Of a DNA stretch of 64,000 nt, positions 1 through 7,292 are shown piece after piece; the first letter of the stretch is position 1; each line of letters begins with the position of its first letter. Under the pieces are notes generated by a model. That model was not told where the DNA came from. It was given only the letters and a program-made list of their open reading frames with translations, and did no database searches. Source of the stretch: Ureibacillus acetophenoni (GTDB taxonomy: Bacteria > Bacillota > Bacilli > Bacillales_A > Planococcaceae); contig NZ_OBQC01000008.1 of the NCBI RefSeq assembly GCF_900220965.1, positions 105,440-169,439 on the forward strand. Reading direction: 5' to 3'. A program made the translations under genes and the position numbers.

Positions 1-824
1 GCAACCGTGACATCGAATGAACGGGCTATATGATAAAGCGTATCTCCCTTCTTTACTATATAGGTTGTAGTATTAGTATCTGAAGGTTCTGTAGAAGTGG
101 GCTCCGTTGTATCAGGTTCTTCCACCTGAGATGAATCCTTTAAAAATATTCCTTCATTGAAGATATTTAAGTCTGCATTGCCATTAACACCCTCAATAGT
201 TCCAGTATCTGTATATTGCCAGCCTGCCCATGTGTCCCAAATGACTTCGTTACTAATCTCGTTTCCATCATATTGAGCAACCCACAATGAATACTTCGTT
301 AAAGACTCATCAAATATGTTCGAAGCATTATTTGAATTACTATAGATTACAACTTCTTTACCAGTTAGGTTTTCAACTTCTTCAGCAAATGCTAAAGTAA
401 TTTGATTAATTTCTTCTTTTGTTAACTCTCCAAAATCTTCAAAGTCTACTGCTAATTTCGTATCGAAGGGTTTATCTTCTATTACGGATACGAAAAAGTT
501 GGCTTCATTTATAGCATCTGAAACTGATCTTGCAATGATATAGTGGTAAAACCCGACTTTTAGACCTGCTGCTTTTGCCCCTTCGTAGTTCTTCTCAAAG
601 TAAGGGTCAATCCACTCTGTACCCTCACTGGCCTTGATGTAAACAATTTCAACCCCTGCATTAGCTACCGCTTTAAAATCAACTTCTTCTTGATGCCTAC
701 TAACATCGAGCCCCTCATATTCTGTAGATCCTTCAGGTTCAATGGCATAAGCAACAGTACCGCCAATTAAAGATAGAATTGAAAAACAAAACAGTGTGAA
801 AAGTAACTTTCCGAACTGTCTCAT
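1..824 (-). CDS. GH25 lysozyme-like glycosidase with LysM, partial (3' end outside window)
   Basis: The reverse strand reads open from an ATG at 824 to the window edge, so the C-terminus is missing (274 codons visible). The RBS GGAAGGAGGTG lies just upstream. Residues 1-27 form a Sec signal peptide ending in VAYA. A GH25 (muramidase) domain follows, with GLDVSRHQ, KASEGT, AVDFED and a closing WQYTDTGTIEGVNG block that match the family's catalytic and substrate-binding motifs. After a Thr/Pro/Glu-rich linker a LysM repeat begins (VKKGDTLYHIARSF) and is cut by the edge. Such proteins are exported and cleave peptidoglycan, with LysM holding them in the wall. More LysM repeats may follow outside the window. 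Confidence 0.92.
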   Translation of the reverse strand, partial: MRQFGKLLFTLFCFSILSLIGGTVAYAIEPEGSTEYEGLDVSRHQEEVDFKAVANAGVEIVYIKASEGTEWIDPYFEKNYEGAKAAGLKVGFYHYIIARSVSDAINEANFFVSVIEDKPFDTKLAVDFEDFGELTKEEINQITLAFAEEVENLTGKEVVIYSNSNNASNIFDESLTKYSLWVAQYDGNEISNEVIWDTWAGWQYTDTGTIEGVNGNADLNIFNEGIFLKDSSQVEEPDTTEPTSTEPSDTNTTTYIVKKGDTLYHIARSFDVTV

Positions 825-948
825 CGTTTCACCTCCTTCCTCTACTAAACTATGCATGGTAGAAAGAAGGTCTTGTGCGAATATAATGATTTCAAGGTGA
901 AACTAGATTATCGTATAAATTTACTATATTAATTTCTTAGGACTATAC

Positions 949-1281
949 TCGCATAAAAGAATAAGTGATGTAACGGAAATCGCGAATAAAGGTTAGAAAA
1001 TTGCAAGTAAAGTGAATAAATAAATCCGCAAATAGGGAAACGGGATTCGCAAATAAAAGTATCAAACTCGCAAGTAAAGTGAGGGAATTCGCAAGTAAAT
1101 TCAAACTCGCAAATAAAGTGGGTAAATCCGCAAATAGGGAAACGGGATTCGCAAATAAAAGTATCAAACTCGCAAGTAAAGTGAGGGAATTCGCAAGTAA
1201 ATTCAACTTCGCAAATAAAGTGAGTAAACCCGCAAATAGTGATGTGAAAATCGCAAATTAAACTCACGAATTCGCAAGTAA
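949..1281. repeat. 21-bp phased word array 1 (TCGCAARTAAA words)
   Basis: A core word close to TCGCAAATAAA or TCGCAAGTAAA recurs at about 1026, 1047, 1068, 1089, 1107, 1128, 1149, 1170, 1191, 1209, 1230, 1251 and 1272, with looser copies at 949-1001. Nearly all spacings are 21 bp; two are 18 bp. All are multiples of three, so open frames run through both strands with a 7-residue period. Bases 1026-1127 and 1128-1229 are near-identical 102-bp tandem copies. The array sits between the uracil glycosylase terminator and the 5' region of the lysozyme gene. There is no RBS and I recognise no protein family, so I treat it as non-coding repeat DNA. Confidence 0.85.
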
Positions 1282-1284
1282 AGC

Positions 1285-1322
1285 AAAATAAATAAAACCC
1301 GATACTTCACGTTATCGGGTTT
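1285..1322 (-). terminator. Intrinsic terminator of the uracil-DNA glycosylase gene
   Basis: The stem AAACCCGATA (1295-1304) pairs perfectly with TATCGGGTTT (1313-1322). On the minus strand it is followed by a T-rich run. Confidence 0.85.
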
Positions 1323-1329
1323 CACTGTG

Positions 1330-1914
1330 TTAACTTGGTTTTGTTTGAAAATAACGTTCTGCGAGGAACTTCCAATCCTCTAAAAACAATGGCCATAAAT
1401 TAGGTCGTCGTCGAACTGCTAATGGATGGTAGGCGACGGTTGTTTCATAACCTTGCACATCATGCCAATTTCCCCGTAATGACTTCACATCTACTTCATG
1501 GTTTTGAAAAAAGGATTGAACTGCTACATTTCCAAGACAGAAAATAAACAGAGGTTTATTTAACTCTAGTTGTTGTGCGAAATGATTCATACAGATTTCT
1601 CTAGTTTTTTCCTTATCATATGCCTTTTTTGGTCTTCTTTTTAATACATAGGTTACATATAAATCATCAACTGTTAAACCAACCTCATTCGCTACTTTTT
1701 GTAAGGTTTGCCTCGTTCCACAGACAAAAGGCTTGTTTTCCCGATCTTCACGAGCGCCAGGATTGTCCAACAAAATATAAATAGGTGCTTGTGAATTACC
1801 TTCTCCCCACACCATTCTAGTACCGTGCTTATCTAGACCACATTTATTGCAATCTTTTAAATGTTCAGGTGTTGGCTCCTCTGGCCATAATGTGCAATCA
1901 TTTGGCAATTTCAT
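1330..1914 (-). CDS. Divergent family 4-like uracil-DNA glycosylase
   Basis: This 194-aa protein has the layout of a UDG-superfamily protein: an N-terminal CNKC (residues 22-25), a motif I region LDNPGARED (49-57) where family 4 enzymes carry GEAPG, KPFVCG, VLKRRP, REICMNHF and a C-terminal YHPLAVRRRPNLW corresponding to the HPS/DNA-intercalation motif. Family 4 enzymes bind a 4Fe-4S cluster through four cysteines. Here three matching cysteines (22, 25, 108) are visible, but the usual VKCRP cysteine is replaced by arginine (KRRP at 92-95). It probably excises damaged bases or binds DNA; the altered motif I makes the substrate uncertain. The start ATG follows CGGGAGGGA closely. The gene is monocistronic. 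Confidence 0.75.
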   Translation of the reverse strand: MKLPNDCTLWPEEPTPEHLKDCNKCGLDKHGTRMVWGEGNSQAPIYILLDNPGAREDRENKPFVCGTRQTLQKVANEVGLTVDDLYVTYVLKRRPKKAYDKEKTREICMNHFAQQLELNKPLFIFCLGNVAVQSFFQNHEVDVKSLRGNWHDVQGYETTVAYHPLAVRRRPNLWPLFLEDWKFLAERYFQTKPS

Positions 1915-2002
1915 TCCCTCCCGAAATAAATTAAATATAGTATAGGTTGCGAAATATCGATTGAGTATGGTAAAAGTTACTAAAAGGGGAAAGGGTGATA
2001 GA

Positions 2003-2626
2003 ATGTTAAGACTTTATGTAGTTAGACACGGGGAAACGGTTTGGAATACGGAAAAAAAACTACAAGGATGGAAAGACTCACAATTAACTGAAAGTGGAAT
2101 TGAAAATGCGATTTTACTTGGTAATCGATTAAAAAATATAGATTTTCAATCAATCTACACGAGTCCTAGTGGCCGAACGAAAGAAACAGCAAAATTAGTA
2201 TCAGGTGATAGAAATCAAATTATTATTAAAGATGAGAACCTTAGAGAAATTAATCTTGGTGACTGGGAAGGTCGAACTCATGACCACATTAAAGAAAAGT
2301 ATCCAAATGATTTTGATGCATTTTGGAATAAACCCCACCTATACAAATCTGATTCGGGTGAAGATTTCTATCAACTAAATGAAAGAGTTAAACAATTTTT
2401 AGAACGAGTTAAATCAGAACAGGTATTTGGAAATATATTAATAGTTACTCATACTGTATTTATAAAGACTTTATTGGCGCATTGTAAAAACTTATCGTTA
2501 GACCAATTATGGGGTCCACCTTTTATTCACGATACGAGTTTATCTATTATTGAACTAAATGAAGGAGAATTTAAAATCATAGTAGAAGCTGATATTAGCC
2601 ACAAAAATATGGAGTCTGCCAAATGA
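2003..2626 (+). CDS. Histidine phosphatase family protein (phosphoglycerate mutase-like)
   Basis: The protein begins MLRLYVVRHGETVWN. RHGE (8-11) carries the phospho-accepting histidine, and the second catalytic histidine is in IVTHTVF. The length of about 207 aa fits GpmB/CobC-type phosphatases. I chose the ATG at 2003 because AAAGGGTGATAG lies just upstream; the earlier in-frame ATG at 1961 has no RBS. The stop codon overlaps the next gene (ATGA), so the two are translationally coupled and probably act on related small phosphorylated metabolites. The substrate cannot be read from sequence. Confidence 0.85.
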   Translation: MLRLYVVRHGETVWNTEKKLQGWKDSQLTESGIENAILLGNRLKNIDFQSIYTSPSGRTKETAKLVSGDRNQIIIKDENLREINLGDWEGRTHDHIKEKYPNDFDAFWNKPHLYKSDSGEDFYQLNERVKQFLERVKSEQVFGNILIVTHTVFIKTLLAHCKNLSLDQLWGPPFIHDTSLSIIELNEGEFKIIVEADISHKNMESAK

Positions 2627-3087
2627 TAAGGAAGGCTGTAGGAGCAATCGTCTATCAAGGTACTGAAATACTATTAGTTTATAAAGTTAAGAGAAGCTTA
2701 CTTAAAGACGAGGACCAACACTATTTAGGAAAGTGGGATTTTCCAAAGGGTGGTGTTGAAAATGGCGATCAAACCATTGAGAATTCCATCTTAAGAGAAC
2801 TAAAAGAAGAGACTGGTTCCACTCAATATGAAGTAATCAATCAATTAGATGAAAAAATTAGGTTTTCATTTAATAAGGACTTTACGAATAAAACAGGATT
2901 TACTGAACAGGAAACAACGATGTTTCTTGTAAAATATGTGGGCGATCGATCTGACTTGGTTCCAAATGATAATGAAATAAAGGAAATTAAATTTGTTCCA
3001 GTTGATGAGGCAGGAGACATTTTAACACACGAAGAGACTAAAAAATTGTTTGAGTGCCAGGTACTCAAACAATTTAAACACAATTGA
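2623..3087 (+). CDS. Nudix hydrolase
   Basis: A 154-aa Nudix protein that overlaps the preceding phosphatase by 4 bp. The Nudix box runs from GGVENGD to RELKEETGS. The REUxEExGU part is intact, but the first glutamate of the box (GX5E) is glutamine here. Nudix enzymes hydrolyse nucleoside diphosphates linked to another moiety. Pairing with a histidine phosphatase suggests a house-cleaning or nucleotide-salvage module. The last ~14 codons, from about 3046, lie inside a REP-like palindrome shared with 23860 and 50258, so the natural C-terminus appears to have been replaced when that element inserted. Confidence 0.85.
   Translation: MIRKAVGAIVYQGTEILLVYKVKRSLLKDEDQHYLGKWDFPKGGVENGDQTIENSILRELKEETGSTQYEVINQLDEKIRFSFNKDFTNKTGFTEQETTMFLVKYVGDRSDLVPNDNEIKEIKFVPVDEAGDILTHEETKKLFECQVLKQFKHN
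3046..3084. repeat. REP-like palindromic element, copy 1
   Basis: TTGTTTGAGT (3046-3055) and ACTCAAACAA (3063-3072) form a perfect 10-bp stem around GCCAGGT. The stretch GTGCCAGGTACTCAAACA and the following AATTTAAACACAATT closely match the element at 23860-23915. It overlaps the 3' end of the Nudix gene. Confidence 0.7.
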
Positions 3088-3103
3088 ACACAGGGGGATG
3101 GGG

Positions 3104-3883
3104 ATGGACTATAATCCGAAAGAAATTGTGGAAATTGCGATCCAAAAAGGAACTGAAAAAGTAAAAATGTCTATTCCAACAATGTTCTTTTTAGGATTTT
3201 TAGGTGGGGCTTTTATTGCAATTGGTTATCTAGCGTGTATTCGGATGACTGGCACAATACCTGCCGAGTGGGGAAGCTTCGCAACATTTTTAGGGGCTAG
3301 TGTCTTTCCGTTAGGACTCATTTTAATTGTTATAGGTGGTGGGGAATTAGTTACTGGCAACATGATGATGGTTAGCATCGCCTATCTTGCTAGGAAGATA
3401 AAACTTATACAATTAGTCCAAAGTTGGTTTTGGATTACTATCTTTAATTTACTTGGAGCTATATTTGTTGCTTATTTTTTTGGACATTTTATAGGGTTGA
3501 CGGAAGGCGACTTTTTGGAAAAAACAATACATACTGCAAATGGGAAAGTTGAGGCAAGTTTTTGGGAAGCATTCGTTTCTGGAATCGGTTGTAATTGGCT
3601 TGTCGCAATGGCAGTTTGGTTAAGTTTTGGTGCAAAAAGTATTAGTGGGAAAATATTAGCAATCTGGTTCCCTATTATGGGGTTTGTATTAATTGGTTTC
3701 CAACACGTCGTAGCTAATATGTTTATCATACCTGCTGCGATTTTTGCTGGTGAGTTATCTTGGAGCGAATTTTTGTTAAACATAATTCCAGTGTTTTTAG
3801 GTAATGCTGTTGGCGCAGTAGTATTTGTTAGTATGTTTTATTATTTATCTTTTAAAACTGAGGAAAGTAAGGTTGAATATTAA
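3104..3883 (+). CDS. Formate/nitrite transporter (FNT) family channel
   Basis: A 259-aa integral membrane protein with six hydrophobic segments. Family signatures include FLGGAFIAIGY in the first re-entrant half, GGELVTGNMM and GIGCNWLVAMAVW in the second, and the pore-lining histidine region GFQHVVANMF. FNT proteins form pentameric channels for formate, nitrite, hydrosulfide or lactate. The start is ATG 3104 (MDYNPKE) because ACAGGGGGATGGGG sits at the right distance; upstream in-frame starts fall within the REP-like element. The specific substrate cannot be assigned, and neighbours give no hint of formate dehydrogenase or nitrite reductase. Confidence 0.9.
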   Translation: MDYNPKEIVEIAIQKGTEKVKMSIPTMFFLGFLGGAFIAIGYLACIRMTGTIPAEWGSFATFLGASVFPLGLILIVIGGGELVTGNMMMVSIAYLARKIKLIQLVQSWFWITIFNLLGAIFVAYFFGHFIGLTEGDFLEKTIHTANGKVEASFWEAFVSGIGCNWLVAMAVWLSFGAKSISGKILAIWFPIMGFVLIGFQHVVANMFIIPAAIFAGELSWSEFLLNIIPVFLGNAVGAVVFVSMFYYLSFKTEESKVEY

Positions 3884-3983
3884 GCTAGTGTAGTAAAACG
3901 ACCTTCGTTAACCATGCTAAAAAGGAAAGTATAAAAACATAATCTAGAAACAGACTAGTACTAAAATGACTTGGGGGTACACT

Positions 3984-4217
3984 ATGTCTGATAAAAAACC
4001 AAATCCGGATAACAGATCCAATAACGTTGAACGACTTCATGACATGATTGAAAATACGGAAAGAAAATTACAAGAAGCAGAAATTAGTGCGGAGTTTGAA
4101 CCGCCTGAAAAACGAACGTGGATTAAAGAAAAAAATGAACGCCGCCGCCAATCAATTGAGGCCATGAAGGAAGAAATGAAAGACGAAATGGATGCGCGGA
4201 AAAAAGGGGAAGTCTAG
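3984..4217 (+). CDS. tlp: Small acid-soluble spore protein Tlp
   Basis: The 77-aa hydrophilic, lysine/glutamate-rich protein contains NPDNRSNNVERLHDM and IKEKNERRRQSIEAMKEE, the conserved pattern of the Tlp family of minor SASPs, which are made in the forespore and degraded at germination. The start ATG at 3984 follows TTGGGGGT. A strong terminator follows at once, so the gene is monocistronic. As in other Bacillales it should be under forespore control, but I could not identify a sigma-G promoter by eye. Confidence 0.9.
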   Translation: MSDKKPNPDNRSNNVERLHDMIENTERKLQEAEISAEFEPPEKRTWIKEKNERRRQSIEAMKEEMKDEMDARKKGEV

Positions 4218-4222
4218 ATAAA

Positions 4223-4257
4223 AGCCAGAGACAAGTGAAAAGTCTCTGGTTTTTTAT
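4223..4257 (+). terminator. tlp terminator
   Basis: CCAGAGAC (4225-4232) pairs with GTCTCTGG (4242-4249), followed by six T. Confidence 0.85.
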
Positions 4258-4378
4258 TTTTTCGAACAAGTAAGAATGACGGTTTCCCTAGCATTGTATA
4301 AAAATACCATATATGATGAATGATAGAAAGGTATTCTTATGAAGAAATAAAAAATCATTTAATTAGGAGGAAATATAT

Positions 4379-4774
4379 ATGGGAAGAGTATTACATTTTG
4401 AAATTCATGTAGAAGATATGGAACGTGCAAAAAAGTTTTATGGTGAAGTTTTTGGTTGGAAGTATGAAGACTATAGTAATTATGCGGGAATACCTTATTT
4501 CGGAGCAATCACTGGAGATGATGGTACACCAGGAATTAATGGAGCACTCATGCAAAGACAAGGAGTTGCACCTGAAGTAGGTCAGCCTACTAATTCATTT
4601 GTATGTACGATAGGTGTAGAAGATTACGACTCTACGGAAGCAAAAATTCTTGAGCTTGGTGGGAAAGTTGTCTTACCTAAATACGCATTGCCAGGCATGG
4701 CTTGGCAAGGTTATTACATTGATACTGAGGGGAATATTATCGGTATTCATCAACCAGATCCAAATGCAAAATAG
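4379..4774 (+). CDS. VOC (glyoxalase/bleomycin-resistance fold) family protein
   Basis: This 131-aa protein starts with VLHFEIHVEDMERAKKFYGE, the typical first beta-alpha-beta module of the VOC fold (H7 and E8 region), and ends with YYIDTEGNIIGIHQPD, where D and E/H positions often bind metal. AGGAGGAAATATAT precedes the ATG. Members include glyoxalases, dioxygenases and antibiotic-binding proteins; the closest generic class is the YyaH/27 kDa antigen-like single-domain VOC group. No neighbour tells the substrate. Confidence 0.8.
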   Translation: MGRVLHFEIHVEDMERAKKFYGEVFGWKYEDYSNYAGIPYFGAITGDDGTPGINGALMQRQGVAPEVGQPTNSFVCTIGVEDYDSTEAKILELGGKVVLPKYALPGMAWQGYYIDTEGNIIGIHQPDPNAK

Positions 4775-4879
4775 AAATTTATTAAAACCCTTTAGTAGCT
4801 GTTATTACTTGTTACTTGTTATCCTAACAGTAGGTATCAATTATAAAATGATAGATGCTATTTTTAGGGGGTAATTATA

Positions 4880-5338
4880 ATGGATCAATTTATGATAAGA
4901 GCAGTTGAACTTGCTATAAATAATGTTCAAGATGGTGGACAACCCTTTGGAGCAGTGCTTGTAAAAGGCGATGAAGTGATAGCTGAAGGGGTAAACGAGC
5001 TGCATAAGAACTTTGATATAAGCGGTCATGCTGAATTGTTAGCAATTAGACGTGCTCAAAAACAATTACAAACGAATGATTTAACAGGATATACAATGTA
5101 TGCGAGTGGAGAACCGTGTGCAATGTGTTTAACGGCAATGTACTTTGCGGGAATTGAGGAAATATTTTTTTGCCAATCCGTTGATGATGCATCTAAAGTG
5201 GGGCTTGGAAAGTCTAAATTTATTTATGATGAATTAAAGAAACCAAGGGAACAACGTCAACTAAAAATCAAACAAATGAACCTAACAACTGGTCATGTTA
5301 ATCCAATGTTACTTTGGAATGATAAAGCTAAACAGTAA
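4880..5338 (+). CDS. Zinc-dependent nucleoside/guanine deaminase (CDA fold)
   Basis: A 152-aa member of the cytidine-deaminase-like superfamily. It shows GQPFGAVLV, the catalytic HAE (GHAELLAIRRA) and the second zinc motif PCAMC (GEPCAMCLTAMY). The length, the PFGAV/HAE/PCxxC order and the C-terminal part (SKFIYDELKKPREQR) resemble Bacillus GuaD guanine deaminase. The D/N adjacent to the HAE differs from GuaD, so related nucleobase substrates remain possible. TAGGGGGTAATTATA precedes the ATG. It is monocistronic with a terminator just downstream. Confidence 0.82.
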   Translation: MDQFMIRAVELAINNVQDGGQPFGAVLVKGDEVIAEGVNELHKNFDISGHAELLAIRRAQKQLQTNDLTGYTMYASGEPCAMCLTAMYFAGIEEIFFCQSVDDASKVGLGKSKFIYDELKKPREQRQLKIKQMNLTTGHVNPMLLWNDKAKQ

Positions 5339-5374
5339 AATAATATATTGCACCCAAATTATAATTTCACTAAA

Positions 5375-5410
5375 AATGTGTGAGTTCTATAGCTCACACA
5401 TTTTTCTTTT
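5375..5410 (+). terminator. Terminator after the nucleoside deaminase gene
   Basis: ATGTGTGAG (5376-5384) pairs with CTCACACAT (5393-5401) and a T-rich run follows. The hairpin may also serve the convergent LuxR-type gene. Confidence 0.8.
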
Positions 5411-5420
5411 ATTATTATGA

Positions 5421-6110
5421 TTAAAAATTTTGTGCCATATAAATCGCTACAGCATGGGCACGATTTTTGGCATCTAATTTAACCATTATTGATTTAATGT
5501 ATTGTTTGATTGTTGCTTCACTAAGAGATAATAAGTAGGTCATTTCCTTAGTGGAAAGACCATTTGTTAAAGCATTCATTACTTCGACTTCCCTTGGGCT
5601 TAATTTAGGATGCGGCTGTACTTGTGGTTGAATTAATAGTTCACCTGCATGTTTACCGAATACTGACAACTCTTCTAATTCTAGAGGGTTAAATTGAATA
5701 TTCTTCTGAACAAACTCACATAGCATGTAGGCAATCGTTAATTGATTTATCATAATTGGAATGACAAGAAGAGCATATAATGGCTCAGATCGGGTGTATC
5801 TACTTGTTATTTGAGTTATAATATCTTGTCCAGTATAGTAGAACGGTTTCTGTTTCTCTATCGGCTCTCTAATAATTGGTAATGAACGAATATCGTCTCG
5901 AATATAGTTAATTGCCTGAAAGCGGCCGTTTTCCAACATGGCAACCCCTTCTCCAACAAACCCAACCGGACTAAAACGAAAGAATAATTGTCTTCTCCCT
6001 TTATATAGTTCATCAAAAGTTCGGAGGATAAAACAAATCTTCTCTTCTTGGGTTTGTAAATTTATCCCATCTCTTAAATTCTCTTTCATTGTCCATAAAT
6101 TTATTTGCAT
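5421..6110 (-). CDS. LuxR-family transcriptional regulator with GAF-like N-terminus
   Basis: A 229-aa protein. The C-terminal 60 residues (KLSPREVEVMNALTNG to AHAVAIYMAQNF) form a LuxR/GerE helix-turn-helix. The first ~160 residues lack a response-regulator aspartate domain and look like a GAF-type ligand-sensing domain. It is transcribed divergently from the esterase and Baeyer-Villiger monooxygenase genes, so it is a good candidate for their regulator, perhaps sensing a ketone or ester; this is inference from position. ATG with AAGGGGTGATTGA upstream. Confidence 0.8.
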   Translation of the reverse strand: MQINLWTMKENLRDGINLQTQEEKICFILRTFDELYKGRRQLFFRFSPVGFVGEGVAMLENGRFQAINYIRDDIRSLPIIREPIEKQKPFYYTGQDIITQITSRYTRSEPLYALLVIPIMINQLTIAYMLCEFVQKNIQFNPLELEELSVFGKHAGELLIQPQVQPHPKLSPREVEVMNALTNGLSTKEMTYLLSLSEATIKQYIKSIMVKLDAKNRAHAVAIYMAQNF

Positions 6111-6295
6111 TCAATCACCCCTTTATTAAAAGTATGCTGAAACATATACGAAAAGTAGTAAATCTATCAAATTTTCATCCCTTTTAGATATAAAAAATAA
6201 CCAAAAGTAGGAATAGGGAGAAGATTAATAGTTTGATAACATAAAGTTGCATACACTAGCGATGCAAAATTGGGGAAAGGGTGGATGCAAGTATA

Positions 6296-7222
6296 ATGGG
6301 GTTAACAAATAACGCAAAGGCGTATCTTGAAGCTTTTTACAGTGGACCTAAGAAAATTCAAGAACTAGAGCCTAATGTTGTACGTGCAGCAATGAGTGGC
6401 GCTCCTATTCCAGAAAATATAGAAGTACCACCAATAAGTAAAGTTGAAGATTGCCGTATTCCTGTTGAAGGTGGAGAAATTACTGTCCGAGTATATACTC
6501 CAGAAGGAGAAGGACCATTCCCACTATTTGTTTATTATCATGGTGGCGGTTGGGTGATAGGGAATTTGGAAACATCTGATGCTGGATGCCGTTTGCTAGC
6601 AGAAAAAACAGGCCGAGTCGTTGTATCAGTTGACTACCGTCTAGCACCTGAATTTAAGTTCCCTATACCTGTTGAGGATAGTTATACAGCTCTTTGTTGG
6701 GCGCATGAAAATGCAGCAGAACTAAATGCTCTTGGTGATGATATTGCTGTTGGTGGAGATTCTGCTGGGGGTAATCTTTCTATTGTTATGTCAATTATTA
6801 GTCAAGAAAGATCCGGACCGAATATAACTGCGCAGGCATTAATTTACCCTGCTACAAACTTTGACTTTACAACACCGTCATATGAAAAGTTTGGGGATGG
6901 TTATGGTCTTGATAAGGATTTAATGATTTGGTTTGGTGAGTATTACGTAAATAGCGAAGAAGAATATAAAAGTGTGTATGCATCGCCTTTGTTATATGAA
7001 GATGTAAGCGCTTTACCACCCGCTATTATTGTAGCAGCTGAAAATGACGTACTTGTTTATGAAGGTGCTCAATATCGAGATAAGTTAAAAGAGGCTGGGG
7101 TAAAGGTGGGTTACACTGTTCTACCTGGAAGTATACACGGATACTTCAGTAATATGGCCATTTTTGCTGATGAAACTAAAGCCACTGTGGATGAAATTGC
7201 TACATTCTTAAAAAGTTTATAA
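6296..7222 (+). CDS. Alpha/beta hydrolase, hormone-sensitive-lipase (HSL/family IV) esterase
   Basis: A ~308-aa carboxylesterase. The oxyanion-hole motif HGGGW is at residues 82-86 and the nucleophile in GGDSAGGN (Ser156). The acid is probably in AENDVLVYEG and the histidine in GSIHGYF, completing the triad. I prefer ATG 6296 (MGLTNNAK) since AAAGGGTGG lies 11 nt upstream; GTG 6281 would overlap that site. The gene is followed at 70 bp by a Baeyer-Villiger monooxygenase. Together they could oxidise a ketone to an ester and hydrolyse it, as in known BVMO-esterase pairs. Confidence 0.88.
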   Translation: MGLTNNAKAYLEAFYSGPKKIQELEPNVVRAAMSGAPIPENIEVPPISKVEDCRIPVEGGEITVRVYTPEGEGPFPLFVYYHGGGWVIGNLETSDAGCRLLAEKTGRVVVSVDYRLAPEFKFPIPVEDSYTALCWAHENAAELNALGDDIAVGGDSAGGNLSIVMSIISQERSGPNITAQALIYPATNFDFTTPSYEKFGDGYGLDKDLMIWFGEYYVNSEEEYKSVYASPLLYEDVSALPPAIIVAAENDVLVYEGAQYRDKLKEAGVKVGYTVLPGSIHGYFSNMAIFADETKATVDEIATFLKSL

Positions 7223-7292
7223 GTAGATTGAAGAATTGCAAACTGTCTAACGAAAATCATTGTTTTCCTACAAAAAATTAAGGGGGGTTCCT

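Noticed and set aside
929..1267. Long ORFs on both strands across array 1 (for example a Cys/Phe-rich 112-aa and an 87-aa Leu-rich product)
   Set aside because: They are translations of the 21-bp repeats, which stay open because all spacings are multiples of three. No RBS and no consistent frame.
949..1281. CRISPR array
   Set aside because: The repeated word is only ~11 bp with ~10-bp fillers, copies vary, and no cas genes are present. The same holds for arrays 2 and 3.
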